Positions 24,301-36,476 of a stretch of 64,000 nucleotides of DNA are shown piece by piece. The position numbers and the translations under genes were made by a program. The notes under the pieces are model-generated. The model did no database searches. It was given only the letters and a program-made list of their open reading frames with translations, and was not told the DNA's origin. The stretch's first letter is position 1, and every line of letters starts with the position of its first letter. Source of the DNA: Powellomyces hirtus (lineage: Eukaryota > Chytridiomycota > Chytridiomycetes > Spizellomycetales > Powellomycetaceae); the NCBI GenBank assembly GCA_025526995.1, contig JAHLKG010000017.1, positions 372,001-436,000 on the forward strand, written 5' to 3'.

Positions 24301-27300
24301 GGCGTAGTCTCCTTGGGACCTGCTGTCACGTCGGCCGTCTTCTTGACTTCAGAAATTTCAGTCTTAACGGGCTCCTTCGTTTCCACGGGCTTTTGAGCCT
24401 TTACAGGCGCAGTGGGTGCGGACTTGACTTCCTTCGTCTCGGGCTTGGATGTTTTCACTTCAGCCTTAGTTTCCTTCACCTCGGGCTTCACATCCTTAAT
24501 CTCAGGCTTTGTCTCCTTCAAGACAGGCTTGACTTCCGGAACCTCAGGCTTAACGTCTTTGGCCTCACCTTTGATCTCCTTGACCTCAGGTTTGCCTTCC
24601 TCCGCCACCGGCTTGACTTCCTTGATGTCATTCATCTCCGGTTTGGTCTCCTCAACTTCACCCATGGCCTCCTTAGCCTCGGGCTTAGCCACCTTGATCT
24701 CAGGCTTGGGCTCAACCTGGACGTCCTTCTTTACAGCAGGCTTAACATCTTTCTTTATGTCTTTCACATCCTTTTTCACGTCAACCTTTGCATCCTTTTT
24801 GACCTCAGTTTCGGCAACTTCAGCCTTAGTCTCCGCAACGGGGGCGTCTGCTTTCGGGGCAGCGGTTTTGACATCCGCTTTAACGGCTTCTACCTTAGCC
24901 GGCTCGCTCACGTCGGCAACCTTAGCAACTTCCTTCTTGCCCTCTTTGGGCTCATCCTTCGTGGGGGGGATTTGCTTCTGGGCAAGAGGAGCGGTGGTCG
25001 GCTTGGCAGCTGCAGGCTTCTTGACCTCCATTTTAGTCTCAACCGGCTTGGCCGCCGCAATTGGAGTGGGAATTACATTCTCCTTGTCGGTCGATTCGAT
25101 TGGCGCCTTCTTAACCTCGGCCACGACCGGCTCTGCGGCCTTTGCTTCCGGAACCTTTGATTGTTGAGTCGGGGACTTGTTTTCCGGCCCCGCAGCATCA
25201 TCGTGGGTCCTCATGACCTGGCTGACGCCGGTGTTGGGGTTGGTCAAGACAACAGATACCCTGCTCTTGGGAGGCTCAATCTTCACGGGGGCGGCAACGC
25301 TAGGCGTGCGTGCAGCTGCAGAGCTAGCGTGGACATGCGGATGCGTCGGAGTTGGGTTTTGATGAGGGAGCGTAAAACCCTTGCCGTCCGGAGTCTTCAA
25401 TGTAATAGTCACTCGAGGCTTGACGGGCTTCGGCGTCATGGGAGGCTGCTGACCAGCAACGTTAGTGTGCTGGGGAGGATATCGATGGCCGCCAGGGCCT
25501 GGAGGCGGAGGGCCATTTTGCATCATGTACTGCGGATTGTATTGCTGTTGATGTTGAGAGTACATGAATTGCTGGTTCATGTATTCTGCCTGCTGATGCT
25601 GGTAGAACTGAGAAAGGCATGTGCCATGTGAGATATCAGATGCGAAACTCGACGAAGAAGTCATCATAGTTCTTACCGCCATCATGTTAGGGTGCGGGAC
25701 GGGGTAATACATCTGGGGAGCGTTGGGACCCGCAATAGCGGGCATGGGCTGAGGTTGCCCTCCGGACTGAGACATACCCATTGGAATCTGTTGAGCAGGT
25801 ATCTAAAGAATGAAGAGGTCGATGTGTTCAGCCGCGACGAATTGCGGTTGACAAATTCATGAGAAAAAGGACATTTACCGGCCGATACTGCTGCTTTCCG
25901 TAACCTTGCTGAGGCGCCATTGGAGGACGCATGGCATGCTGAGCCTGAGGGTGGCGTTGGTACGCATGCTGCTGAGTGTGGTGTTGTTGAGGATGCATTT
26001 GATAGTGGCTGTTGTGGGTTTGATTAAAGTGAGGTCCCGCTTGCTGCGGAGGGTAACCAGCGTGTTGTTGATGTTGTCCATGTGGTTGCACATGTTGCGG
26101 CGCAGCCTGTCCCGCATGAGCTGGTGCCGAGTGTGGCACCTGAGAAGAACCGGAGGGTAACTGCGCTGGGACTGGTGCAGAGACCAATCCTGGTGCGTCA
26201 GTCGACGCGGCTGATGCTGAGCTTTGAGGCGCAGCTTCCGCAGGCGTGACTGGAAGTTTGGAGGGAATCTGTGTAGCGTTTGCTGATTCACTGGCTACCG
26301 CGGGAGCCTTGTTTTGCTTTATCGAAGGCGGCGCTGACATTGTCCGTGGAATGTCCGCCTGAGTGGGTACCGATAGACTTCGAGCACCGGCGATCTTTAC
26401 CCACAAATAAAAAGAATATGATGATTTAAAATGGGATGAGGAAAACAGCAGGCTGGCGTGCAGTGACATCAAGCATCTAGTGACGTACCGGCACGGGCTG
26501 ATGCGATATTGTTGCAGTGATCGGCGCCGCAGACGAGATAGCACCGCTTGCAGCTTTGTTGACGGGCTTCTGGGTGGCGATGGGTTCGGATGATTTGACA
26601 GGTTCGGCAACGTTCTTTCCCTCTTTCGTCTGAGGCTTTTCGGGGACGCTTTGAGACGCTTCCGAGTCGAAGGAGCCAAAGGATGGTTTCTTAGTCAAGC
26701 TATGATTTTGCATCTTTTTGAGCGCTCCTTTGAATTGCACAGGGACGTCTCCATTGACCGTGGTACCCTGCCTAAATTTTCAATAAGAAATAAGTACCAC
26801 TGAACAAATTTCTGCGACCGGATCCTACCCAGTGAATGCACTATACTTACTTTCCGTGACCCTCCTTCTTGTCTTTGCTACCGTGTGCCTTTGGGTTACC
26901 ATTAGGCTGAGGCGTAGCCTTGTTGTGCTCCTTTCGATTCTTTGCTCCGGCAACGTTAGACTCTTCGACTGCAGCAACCTTGGCAGCAGCGACCTTTGCA
27001 GCCGCACTCTTGGCGGCCGCAGCAGCAAAGCTCAGTTTTGTAGGCGAATTTGATCTACTGGTGTTGGATAGGGGAGCGGCGGGGGCAGCTGTATTGATTA
27101 CGGGAGCCGGAGATGCGCTGCGTGCGGAAGAAGGTATAGGCATCTGTGGAGCCTGCTGCTGTCGGGTGGGGCTAGCCGATGAATAATTGCTTTTTGTGGG
27201 GCTTGAAGCTCGCGGTGGCTTCTCGGCACGGTTTGGTGATGGAACCTTGGCTCCATTAGCCTTGCCGTTCCCCTTTCCAGAAGGCACCGGGCCTGCATGT

Positions 27301-27392
27301 GTTGGTGCAGCTTGCGTCGCTGCTTGTGGTTGGGGTTGGGAGCTCGGCTTTTTGGCGGCAGGCGCGCTCGCCTTTTGCGCCCAGGTTGTCAT
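21387..27392 (-). CDS. Translation initiation factor eIF4G
   Basis: eIF4G is the scaffold that links the cap-binding protein eIF4E, the helicase eIF4A and the 40S ribosome. Five exons (26851-27392, 26489-26771, 25879-26394, 25677-25802, 21387-25607) join in phase to 1895 residues, long for a fungal eIF4G. The N-terminal third is rich in Ala, Pro, Gln and His. A Lys/Glu/Pro repeat region follows. The eIF4E-binding motif YxxxxL-phi is met by YQRDFLM. The MIF4G domain begins near FRKIKGLLNKLTIEKFD and includes RRVLGNIAFIGELF and CKLLATIGSHLE. RGG/SR-rich linkers follow, then an MA3 domain (LSLKELNASASHAEFVELLL onward) at the C-terminus. The fourth intron (25608-25676, 69 nt) has no stop in frame, so its removal rests on splice-site quality alone. 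Divergent from NSUN6. Confidence 0.93.
24400..24900 (-). repeat. Lys/Glu/Pro repeat region inside eIF4G
   Basis: The eIF4G reading frame here consists of imperfect copies of short units such as EVKPEVKE, TKPEIKD and KAEVKTS, roughly 7-12 residues each. The opposite strand and shifted frames therefore stay open over long distances and create spurious frames. The region is predicted to be a highly charged disordered linker between the N-terminal part and the eIF4E-binding site. Confidence 0.8.
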
Positions 27393-29174
27393 TTTTCTAT
27401 CTAAGATCTGTGGGAGATAAACAAAGAGGAACAATGGTCAGAAGCGGAACCAAGCTAAAGTGTCGAGAATCAAACTTGGGCCGCAACCAAAACAGTTGAC
27501 CATCAAAGCCGTGCCCGGTCTTGAATATATGCGCTACTTTGTTTCCTTGGTCCAACAATATCCCCATCACACACAACAACGCAAACACTATATCCGGGGT
27601 TTTATGGGGTGAAGGCAACGTACCTGCCGAAAGTGCCAGAAGGGTTATGCTTCTGTATACTTTCAAGCACGGAACCAAAAGGGTTTCCAAGGGGTCCCAA
27701 CTGAAGCGGCCGAGTGGGTATGGTTAGCCTGAGCGTATGTGTGAGTAGTGGGAGCAAGAGTGTGTGTATCATACCTGTTGCAAGTCGAGTGAGTCCTCGG
27801 GTGGTATAGGGTTGCTGTATCAGAGACACAGACAGACGCAGTTTGCGTTTGTTGTTGTTGCTGTTGCGGGTAAAAGCGACAGCGACAATAAAACCAGCAG
27901 CGTAGTGGACAGCTGCAGCAGACGAGGGATCCTGAAGATCGGCAAGAGAGAGTCAGTCTCTGAGCACTGGGGTAGCTGAGCCGTTTGGGGGGGATGTTTT
28001 TTTTTCTGTACTTCTGACTTGTGGAGGGTCAAGAAACGACAGGAAAAGGAACTAGCGAGGAAGAGAGCGCAAAGCAGCGCGGAGATGTAAAGGCAGGCGC
28101 AAGGAGAGAGACCCTCAAAAAATGACCATAGCACAGCTAAGCAAAAAGGACAAAAACACTCCGGGGAAAGAGTCAGCAGCTAACTAAAACTACTCTCTCT
28201 TTCTCTTTCTCTCTCTCTCTCTTCAGACAGACGGTTGACAAAAAGGCCTTGGATTTCCCACTCTGTCCACCCTATATCAAGCATACCCTCGGATCACAGC
28301 TTGCTTCTCCACTCCCACAACGCCAAGAGGCACAGCCATGCACGCGCGCGGCACAGTCATGCGCGATGGGATTCTGGTGACGCTCAGAAAAAGAAAAAAC
28401 CCGTCGATGGGAAAAGGAACTCCGCCACCCGATTCGATATGGACAGAGGCACGTGTCACGCGTAAGCAAACCTCATTCATTGCTGACCTCACTCTCACTC
28501 ATCCCTCCGCTCTTGGCTGGTGAGCGAAAACGACCGCCTTCCGTGGTCGCCTTCCATTCATGACTTGAACCTGTAGTAACTTCTGTGTGGCGCCCAAGTT
28601 CTGTTCCTTTGGTGATGCCAGGCGCTGGCTCTTAATTCATGGGGTGGCAAACCTGACGTGACTTGACCGTGAGACGCAGCAATCATCAACACTCATTGAA
28701 AGACGTGATGACATACATCCACAATGCTAGAAACTCACAAATCAGCGTGACAACGTCATGCATGGCTAATAATAGCCATCTTGTACTGTGACGCAAAACT
28801 GGAGGCGCAAACACTTCATTTCGATGTTCAGTTCGGACATCAGCAATGGCAAAGGCGGGCAGTTTGTGGTATGCTCATTGACACTGCAACGTGAACTACA
28901 TACATTTGTCCAGCAAATGCCAGGCAATTCAGGACCTGATCTCTGTCATTACACGGCTGGAATCTCAGAAAATGCATTGCGTCGTTTACCCAACTTCCCA
29001 CCCAAAGCGCGTGGAACCGTTAGTCAGCAAGGCAAGGACGTGGCGCAGACGCAAATCAACATACCTGCCACCCATGCCAGGTTTTCACCTCCCACCTTGC
29101 CATTTCTTCTCCTTTTTGTCTTTCCCCTTTATTCTTGTTTGATTAGTCGTTTACTTTTCCCTGTGTCCGTCAAT
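27393..29174. promoter_or_regulatory. Divergent promoter region of eIF4G and NSUN6
   Basis: This 1.8-kb stretch lies between two genes that point away from each other. A CT-rich tract at about 28192-28222 is typical of fungal promoters of highly expressed genes. A run of T near 28009-28016 and several CA-rich stretches are present. Short open frames show no motif. Part of the left side may be an eIF4G 5' untranslated exon with an intron, which cannot be shown from sequence alone. Confidence 0.5.
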
Positions 29175-31206
29175 ATGACATCTTCAATGCCACCGCCATC
29201 ATTTGCACCTGTCGCATTTCGACCAGAGATCGAATCGGTTTTGCGGACAAACTACACTTCCGACCAATGGAGTAGCATTCGTTCTGCTCTCGCCCTGCCG
29301 CCAAGCACAACCTTCCTCAGAGTAAACACTCTACTTCTTTCTCGAAGTGAAGCGAAAGTAATGCTTCAAACGTACGTTGACGGACAATGTACGGAAAAAG
29401 GCTGGCCGTCTTGTCCCGTTTACGAGCATCCAGTCTTCACCGATGTGCTCTATCTGCAGGTCGAAGGGCCGTTGGTGGTCGAGCCAGCTGGAAATGGTAT
29501 GGGGATGTTTGCAAGAATGCCGCAAATTTGGGAACCCTTTCTTTAATGGACTTTTACCCATTTGATAGAGGTCATCATTGACACCATGTGCGGGAATGCT
29601 GTCTTGAGAGGCGCAGATATTTTTGCGGTGAGTTTCTTCAATCAGACATTGATGAAGTTTGAGTTTCAGTTTTGTGTGCTAATCTTGTCCAATAGACCGG
29701 CGTCCTTGCCGCGCAGGCACCGAGTAAGATACCTGGAGCCCTCTCCCATTCACGACCATTAGCAAGGTCTGAACACTTATTTCAATAGTGCGGAAAGGAG
29801 ATCGCGTTGCGGTGTATGTTGATCTCGACGGCGCGTGTTTGCGTGGACAGTCAAGGGAGTACACTGGGCGCAAGACATTTGTCGGCAATGGTATTGCCTT
29901 AATGGTAAGTGGATCATCTGGGGGAAGAGAGGGTCATGGAAAGCAAGTTGCTGATCGAGATCCCAACAAAAGGGACGCGAGGATCTGTACAAGGGTTCGG
30001 CGAAACAGCTGCGTGGTAAGGGTGTCGGCGTGCAAATGACGAGTCCGGTTTATAAGTCCCCGGGTCTTTCCGACATGTTCAGCAGAGGCATCATACTTCA
30101 AAACCTGCCGGTAAGCCTACTCAGGCAAGGCATAGATGTTCATATACTGCCGCAAGAATCATGCAACTGATGAAATTGGTAGAGCATCATGGTTGGCCAC
30201 GCCTTGGACCCGCAACCTGGGCAAACCGTTCTGGACATGTGTGCAGGTCAGGAAGGAAGCTCTTGATTTCGCCTCCATCGTCTTAAAACTTATTTAGACC
30301 TTTTTGCCTTGCACGCGCACAGCCCCTGGAGGAAAGACTACGCACTTGGCAGCCTTGATGAAAGATCAGGTGAGCGTTCACAGGAGTTAAACATTGGTTA
30401 ATATCTCACTTGTTGCAATCGATCTTCTGACGACGTCTACTTGCAACAGGGCACCATCATCGCTCTCGACCGCTCCTTTCCAAAAATCGACCGTCTGACC
30501 GCATACATCAGCGCTCAGAACCTCAAGTCTGTGAAGGCGTACTGTTGCGACGCGACGGGCTGCGTCATGAAGCAAGCTGAGACAGATGCATTCCTCAACA
30601 CTGAATCGATCGAATGGTGGCCCACAGGCTCGCGCATTACTACTCTTCCCCGCGAAACCTTTGACCGGGTGCTACTTGACGGTCCATGTAGTGCTCTGGG
30701 TACGCATACAGTGCACAGTTGCCATGCCGGCTTACTTTGCTGCGCTCCAAAGTTCTATTCTTATACAATCCTCACATTCCACAGGTCAACGTCCGAATTT
30801 TTCCCCCGACATCACCCTTGGCGTCCTGAAGCATTACCCGCAATACCAGCGCTCTCTGCTTCACGCCGCGCACAAGCTGCTCAAACCGGGCGGCATACTA
30901 GTCTACAGCACATGCACGTTCAACGCTGCGGAAAATGAGCACAATGTTGCCTATGCAATTGCAACGTTCCCGGACCTGGAAATTCTACCCATGCTGCCCG
31001 CATTCGAGGGCATCGCAGCTCCCGGGTTGGAAGGCGTTCCCGGACTCTGCGAGGATGCCCGCCGCGCTTGCTGTAGGTTTGAGCCAGGAATGGAGTGTGG
31101 AGAGGGACTCGAGAGTATAGGCTTCTTCTTTGCGCGGTTCAGAAAGCGGGAAGTTCAAGGCGTCCATTCTGATACGGTCGCGCATCAGGACATCACCAGC
31201 CGGTGA
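29175..31206 (+). CDS. NSUN6-like RNA cytosine-C5 methyltransferase
   Basis: NSUN6-type enzymes methylate C5 of a cytosine near the 3' end of certain tRNAs (C72 in animals) and some mRNAs. Nine short exons (29175-29496, 29569-29627, 29696-29723, 29789-29904, 29973-30110, 30183-30246, 30323-30369, 30450-30699, 30785-31206) keep phase throughout and give 481 residues, near the 469 of human NSUN6. A PUA RNA-binding domain is seen around RKGDRVAVYVDLDG to FVGNGIALM, inserted ahead of the methyltransferase fold as in NSUN6. The Rossmann part has DMCAAPGGKTTHLAAL (SAM motif I), ALDRSF, motif IV LLDGPCSALGQRP and motif VI YSTCTFN; both cysteines of the catalytic pair are present. The third exon is only 28 nt. 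The ATG is the first in the exon. Confidence 0.9.
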
Positions 31207-31691
31207 CAAAGAAGGCGTTTCCGTTCTGCTATTCACCTTATTGACGAAAGCAGAACGCCGGGTTGGGGAAGGATAGAACGTTGTTTACACGGTGTGCGAA
31301 ATCGGGTGGGCTCCGCGAACGGCATTCACGTTCTGCCAACGTTGTAGCCCACTGCCATTCGATGCTCTGTCACTTGTTGACCACAAACGGGCTATCACAA
31401 CCTTCGGATTTGAAGCCAAATGTCAAGGCTCAACTAGGAAGTTGAACAGGGTTCATCAGTGTGGCTCCTTGTTGCCATATCGTCAGAGAATGTGCACTGA
31501 CAATCGTGTATGGAGCACAATGCAGAGGAGAAGATGCTTCGAAAGATCATGCCCGAATTCACAACATTGTAATGCACAAGATGAGCACGATCACAGGCAA
31601 TATTTGAACTCATTATGAAACAGAGATGGAAAATGTAATTACGAATACAATCATGGCCAGGATAAAGGAACATTCTCATAACATGGAAGGC
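31207..31691. other. Convergent 3' interval NSUN6 / Rho GEF
   Basis: Two genes end toward each other here. Only short frames without motifs are present. It presumably contains both 3' untranslated regions. Confidence 0.5.
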
Positions 31692-34600
31692 TCAATGATC
31701 CCCGCCGGCGGCAACAGGAGCAGGCGCCGCATTCATCAGCGCGTGCTTTCCATCTGCACGGAAGAAACTCATCGTGACCGGCGATCTGGCGATTTTGGGC
31801 GGTAGTGCCAGGATTGCCTTTTCGACATGGAAACCAAGGCACAGAGAAACGGAATGTCGTTAGACCAAACGTGATTGTTCTGGGTTATAAAACTCTACTT
31901 TTTGGGCGAGTGTACCTGTATGTAGCTTTGCAATCCAGCGATGCGGGCTTTGGCCGCAGCCTCTGATACAAACATCATTTGCCCCGGTAGTTCCGGTATG
32001 ATTCGTTTCGCCTTGCTCGTCACTGCCGCAGCCGCCGAATTCCATCCACCGGGCATATCCACATCTGCCGAATCTGCTCTAGCATGTGCGGCGGACCCCC
32101 CGACGCCTGCTTCCTCTGGGAAATGTCCAATGAGTTGCATGTGAAGATCAAAGAAATCATCGTACGTGTGGTGAATGGACGAATCCGGCTCGGGTCCGTC
32201 GGAATGGAACACCTGGATGTGATACACATAGTCCTTTGTCGCGGCGCGGGTCACGTCGGCAATGTGGGCGCGGCGGACCGGTTTGTTGCGATTGGAGGTG
32301 GCAGAGTTCATGGCGGTCGTGGTTCGGGGTAGAGGGTTGGGCGATGGTTGTTGTGGCTGGGCTTTGAGTTCGGTGGGTGGGGCTGGGGTGGCTGCTGGTG
32401 GTGGGCTTGAGTTGGTAGCTCGTGGCAAGGGCACACCGTGATCGTTCATGAGGAACGGGTTCGAAGCAAGCCGCTGTGATAAGCGGCGTGATGCAATGGT
32501 CGAACCCGGCGATGCATTGGCGACCGATAAGGTCGTTGCTGCTGGAGTGGTTGTGGTTGTTGCTGGCTCGGCCAGAGTTGGCGCAGCTTTTTTGGGCAGC
32601 GGCGGCAGCATCGGCAGCGCGGAAGCCTCCTCAGCTACTTTTCCGTATTTCTGTGACTTGTCCGACACTCGAGGAGGTTCCTGCACTTGCGAGGGCGGGC
32701 GGGACGGCTGTTGGGATGGTGGACGTGACGACAGCTGCGACGACGGACGTGATTGCGGTTGCTGTTGTTGCTGTTGGGACTGGTCTGATGGGTGCCCTGC
32801 CAACTGCTCTGATGATGGAACTCGCAACGGCGCTCTGATGTTGCTCGCCGGAGGCGAAACGTGCCTCAAGCTGCTCGTCGCCGCTTTGAGGGTCGTTAAA
32901 CTGACTCTCTGATTTTGGAATGACTTGACCGCTTGGATGGGCGGCGCGGACTCGCTGTCCGGCACATCCTCCTTGACAACCACATCATCTACAACGCCAC
33001 CACCGGCACCGGCACCACCACCGTCATCATCCTCCCCATCATCATCCTCATCGTCGGTGTGGTGCACATCAGGTTGCACAATCTTGGCCGACGCTTCGGC
33101 AATGGCGTCCATCTGCGGCAGCTCAATGGCAGAGAGACTTTGAATTTCGGGCAGGGAGGGCGATGAGGAAAGTAAGGCCGTGCTGGACTCGGCTTTAGCT
33201 TCGGTGATCATTGGTGGGGCAGGGACCGCGCTTGCTGGTGCACCTCGAGTCTTGGACGCCAGCCATGTCTTGGTAGCGTCTTTTAACGCTGCAATCCAAG
33301 CGGCCTTGTGTTCAGCGGTCTCTAACGCGAGAATATATCGCCCAGCGTTGACGTGACCGATTTCGATCAAGTGATCACCCACTGAGTATCACAAAGTAAT
33401 TAGCATACGATCAAACTCTTGCCAGTTTGTTGTAATTTTTTACCTGATGGGATGTTGATCGAAATCATGTCAAACGGAACCATGTCCGTCAGCTTGAGCT
33501 TCTCGCCCTCCCCGCCTACACTCTTGGCCAGCACAAACATGTCGTTGAACAGGAACGATTCGCGCCGTGATCGCTCGCCGTTACTCTTTATCAGGTCCAT
33601 AGACGCTGATTTCAGCAGGCTACGCCATGGCGCGACAATGTTCATTTTCTGCAAGACAGACGATGCATGATCAACAAAAAACCAAAGGTCGCCGACACAG
33701 GGCTCTGACGCTTACAGTGGTGAATCGCCCTTGAATTTCAAGCATCTTCTGCACAGCTTCTGCCTGTCGCGCTCCCTCGTTGACAATTGTCACAACTGTT
33801 TCAATCTTGAGAAGCGCACTCTGCAGATTGGTGTAGTCGGCATGGGTTGGGTCGGTGTTTTTCATTGCCTCCTACATGAGAGAACAAAAAGTGACATTTC
33901 AGTAATGCCCAACTACCTCAAACTTGGTAACTGCTTACCCGGATCAGCAGCGGATACTTGCAGATTCGTTGCACGGGCTTGATGCTGTATGAAACAAGAG
34001 AAATGAATGTGTGAGCGATAGACGGACATGTAGTCTTGGTCATATTCACAAATGCGGAGACATACAGGAAGTTGGCAAGGTTGAGGTTCCGGGCTTCCGG
34101 GCTTGCAGCGCATTGCTACACATTGTCGTCAAAAACCCTATCATAAGCTTTACGGCTTTGGTGACAGTATGAAATGACCGGCATGTTACGTACGTCAAGG
34201 AACTTGGCAACACTCTTGCTCTGACGCACTGCTTGCAGCTTCATCAAAGCAAACGGATGGTTGCGGCAGTACATTGTGTACATTTTCAGGAAGTCACTCT
34301 GCCATGGGGGTTAGTACGTCGCATTATACTTGTCCAGAAAGCTGCGCTGCTTACCACACGGATAAAGATATCACCAATCAAATCAACCACCGGTCCCAAC
34401 GCTACCCGCTCTTCGAACCAGGTTTTGAGTTGCTGCAGCAGATGGTAGAATCAGCATGAAGCGAGGCATGCACGAGTGGGGAGAGAGGGTGCACACCTGA
34501 TTGACGGGCAGAAGTTGCTCGACGTTGGAGAAGATGATGGACATGTCCTTTGCAGGCAGGATCTTGCTTCGCTTCATCGGATTCATGTACACCTAGGGTA

Positions 34601-35779
34601 ACGCAAAGAATGGCACGCACAAAAGAAGGCGACAGGAACTATGGATTAGTGTAAGCGTACAGACGAAAACTGATTGGCGGGTTGGATCTGCCTTACGTTG
34701 ATGATGATGTCGAGATCCTCGACATAGTCCTTCTCCGTAGCACAAATCTCATGAATGACCTCCTGACGCTGTACTGCACGTTTGTCAAGTCCCATTTTCG
34801 CGACCTCCTCAGCGCCGCCCATGGTCTCGACCCACCGAGCGCGCTGCGCCGGGGCCGCACCGAGAACAAACGACACTGGCTGGTGCTTCGAGTTGCGATC
34901 CGAAAAGCTGCCTCCGAGAAACTTGAGATCCTTTTTCCGCAACGATCCACCCGAGCGACGGGAAGCTTCCTTGTCCTTTTTCGATGTGGTTGTTGATGTT
35001 GCTCCTGATGACGGTTCAGAGTCATCCGGAGACGGCATGTTGATTGCTGATGCCGGGCGCGAAAGCGCCTCTTTGATGTGCGATCCGATCGCGGTTTCCA
35101 GCTCGTCTAGACCCGTCCCCGACACACGCTTCGAATATCGCGGCATGGCCTTGTACTTTGCAGCCCAGTTCCTCGTCCCGGGAAGTTGTGGCGCTGGTTG
35201 CTGTTTGCCCCCTGCACTCTGAGCAGCCGCCATACTGGCTTCATCCAATGAAGCTGTGGAGGCCGACTGGTGTGACAGGGTACTCTGGGATGGACTCGCG
35301 GCGAGGTTGATGCTGCTCCGACGCGCGGCTTGCTCGGCGGCAAGCTCCTTACTGCTGGGACCACCTGGCCCGGAGGCTCCACCACCGGGCTGCGCAAACA
35401 ACTTCCCAACATCATGCACTTCCAGAACTCCCTCGGCAACGGCTTCATCGTCGCTCAGCACGCGCACGAAACCACCCGGAAACCATCCCCATACACCACA
35501 TTTAAGACCAAACATCCAACCGCCCTTTGAATCCTCCCGCAACACCTGCACAACGTCTTCTTCTTCAAGCATCAACTCATCTCGCTCGGTTGCCGGAAAG
35601 TCATACAGCGCTTTCGCAAACTTGAGAGGCTGCCCACGCTCTGATGGCTGACTCCCAACAGTTGGTGATGAAGCATCCGAAGCAGCCTGATTGCGCGGTA
35701 ATGTAGACGGTGCGCTGCGTAGGGGCACTAAAAGTTCAGGACTGCTTTTATTTGTGGACATGGTTTTCTCGTGGGGCAT
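31692..35779 (-). CDS. Rho guanine-nucleotide exchange factor, SH3-DH-PH-PX
   Basis: A Dbl-family exchange factor for Rho/Rac/Cdc42-type GTPases, likely acting at the membrane in polarity or actin control. Ten exons (34697-35779, 34497-34592, 34355-34432, 34194-34298, 34066-34115, 33939-33984, 33716-33871, 33444-33648, 31916-33381, 31692-31817) join in phase to 1136 residues. An SH3 domain (AKALYDFPATERDELML ... WMFGLKCGVWGWFPGGFV) comes first. The DH domain starts at RQEVIHEICATEKDYVEDL and includes IKPVQRICKYPLLIR. A PH domain (KSNGERSRRESFLFNDMFVL ... ETAEHKAAWIAALKDA) follows. Then comes a ~290-residue disordered Pro/Gln/Ser-rich linker, and a C-terminal PX domain (YVYHIQVFHSDG ... RIIPELPGQ ... 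LALPPKIARSPVTMSFF). I chose the first ATG after an upstream in-frame stop. An additional 5' exon cannot be excluded. The specific GTPase is unknown. Confidence 0.88.
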
Positions 35780-36476
35780 GTTTCCTTTGCTACTGCCGTC
35801 GCAAGGCTCAAAAGTGCCCGGATGTATTTCCGGAGTTAAGGATTCTGTGCGAATGCGTATTGATGGACTTTTGCTCGTATTAGTATTGCTGCCCTGTTCC
35901 CTCACAATGCGATTCCATCAGGATGTTGAGAAGAACGACCCAGAAAAGCAAAACGTCCGGGGGACCATCATGAGGCGGATCTTTGTCTTACGTCAGCGGG
36001 CGTGCGCCTTCCACAAGCCACGCACCATCCGCGTCTTAACGAAGGTCAAAACAAGCACACTTCAGATAACAAGATAGTTTTGATAAAAATTTCCGAATTA
36101 GACTATTGGGTTTGAGAGTATCATTGGAAACGGGTGCCCTTATTGGGAGCCGGGGAGAGTGACATGGGACTCTGCCGGCATTCCGATAAAAACTGCATCC
36201 ATTTCTGACTACCGGACTTGATATCATGACCGTCAAACAGCCATCTCTGTTCTCTCACCACTCTCATATTGACATCTTTGACCAAAAACGACGTGCGTGT
36301 TTAATCCCAGCACTTGCCGATATGCTTGCCGATCCATTGATACGGAAAATGTTGGTATCACCATCATGTTCCAGAAAAAGCAAGAGTGGCTGTGCATACC
36401 ATCGCGTCGGTTCGTAATTTCCATATTTCCTTTTTCACTGTCCATTCCGTTCAGAAATACCCCACAGTTCACAGTT
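35780..36476. promoter_or_regulatory. Divergent promoter of Rho GEF and BOR1-like gene
   Basis: A 697-bp interval between two genes that point away from each other. In-frame sequence continues upstream of the Rho GEF ATG to about 35905, but it contains no ATG and soon meets a stop. No other gene or clear motif is seen. Confidence 0.5.

Noticed and set aside
24393..25167. Two overlapping ~250-codon plus-strand frames rich in Leu/Ser
   Set aside because: They mirror the Lys/Glu/Pro repeats of eIF4G on the other strand.
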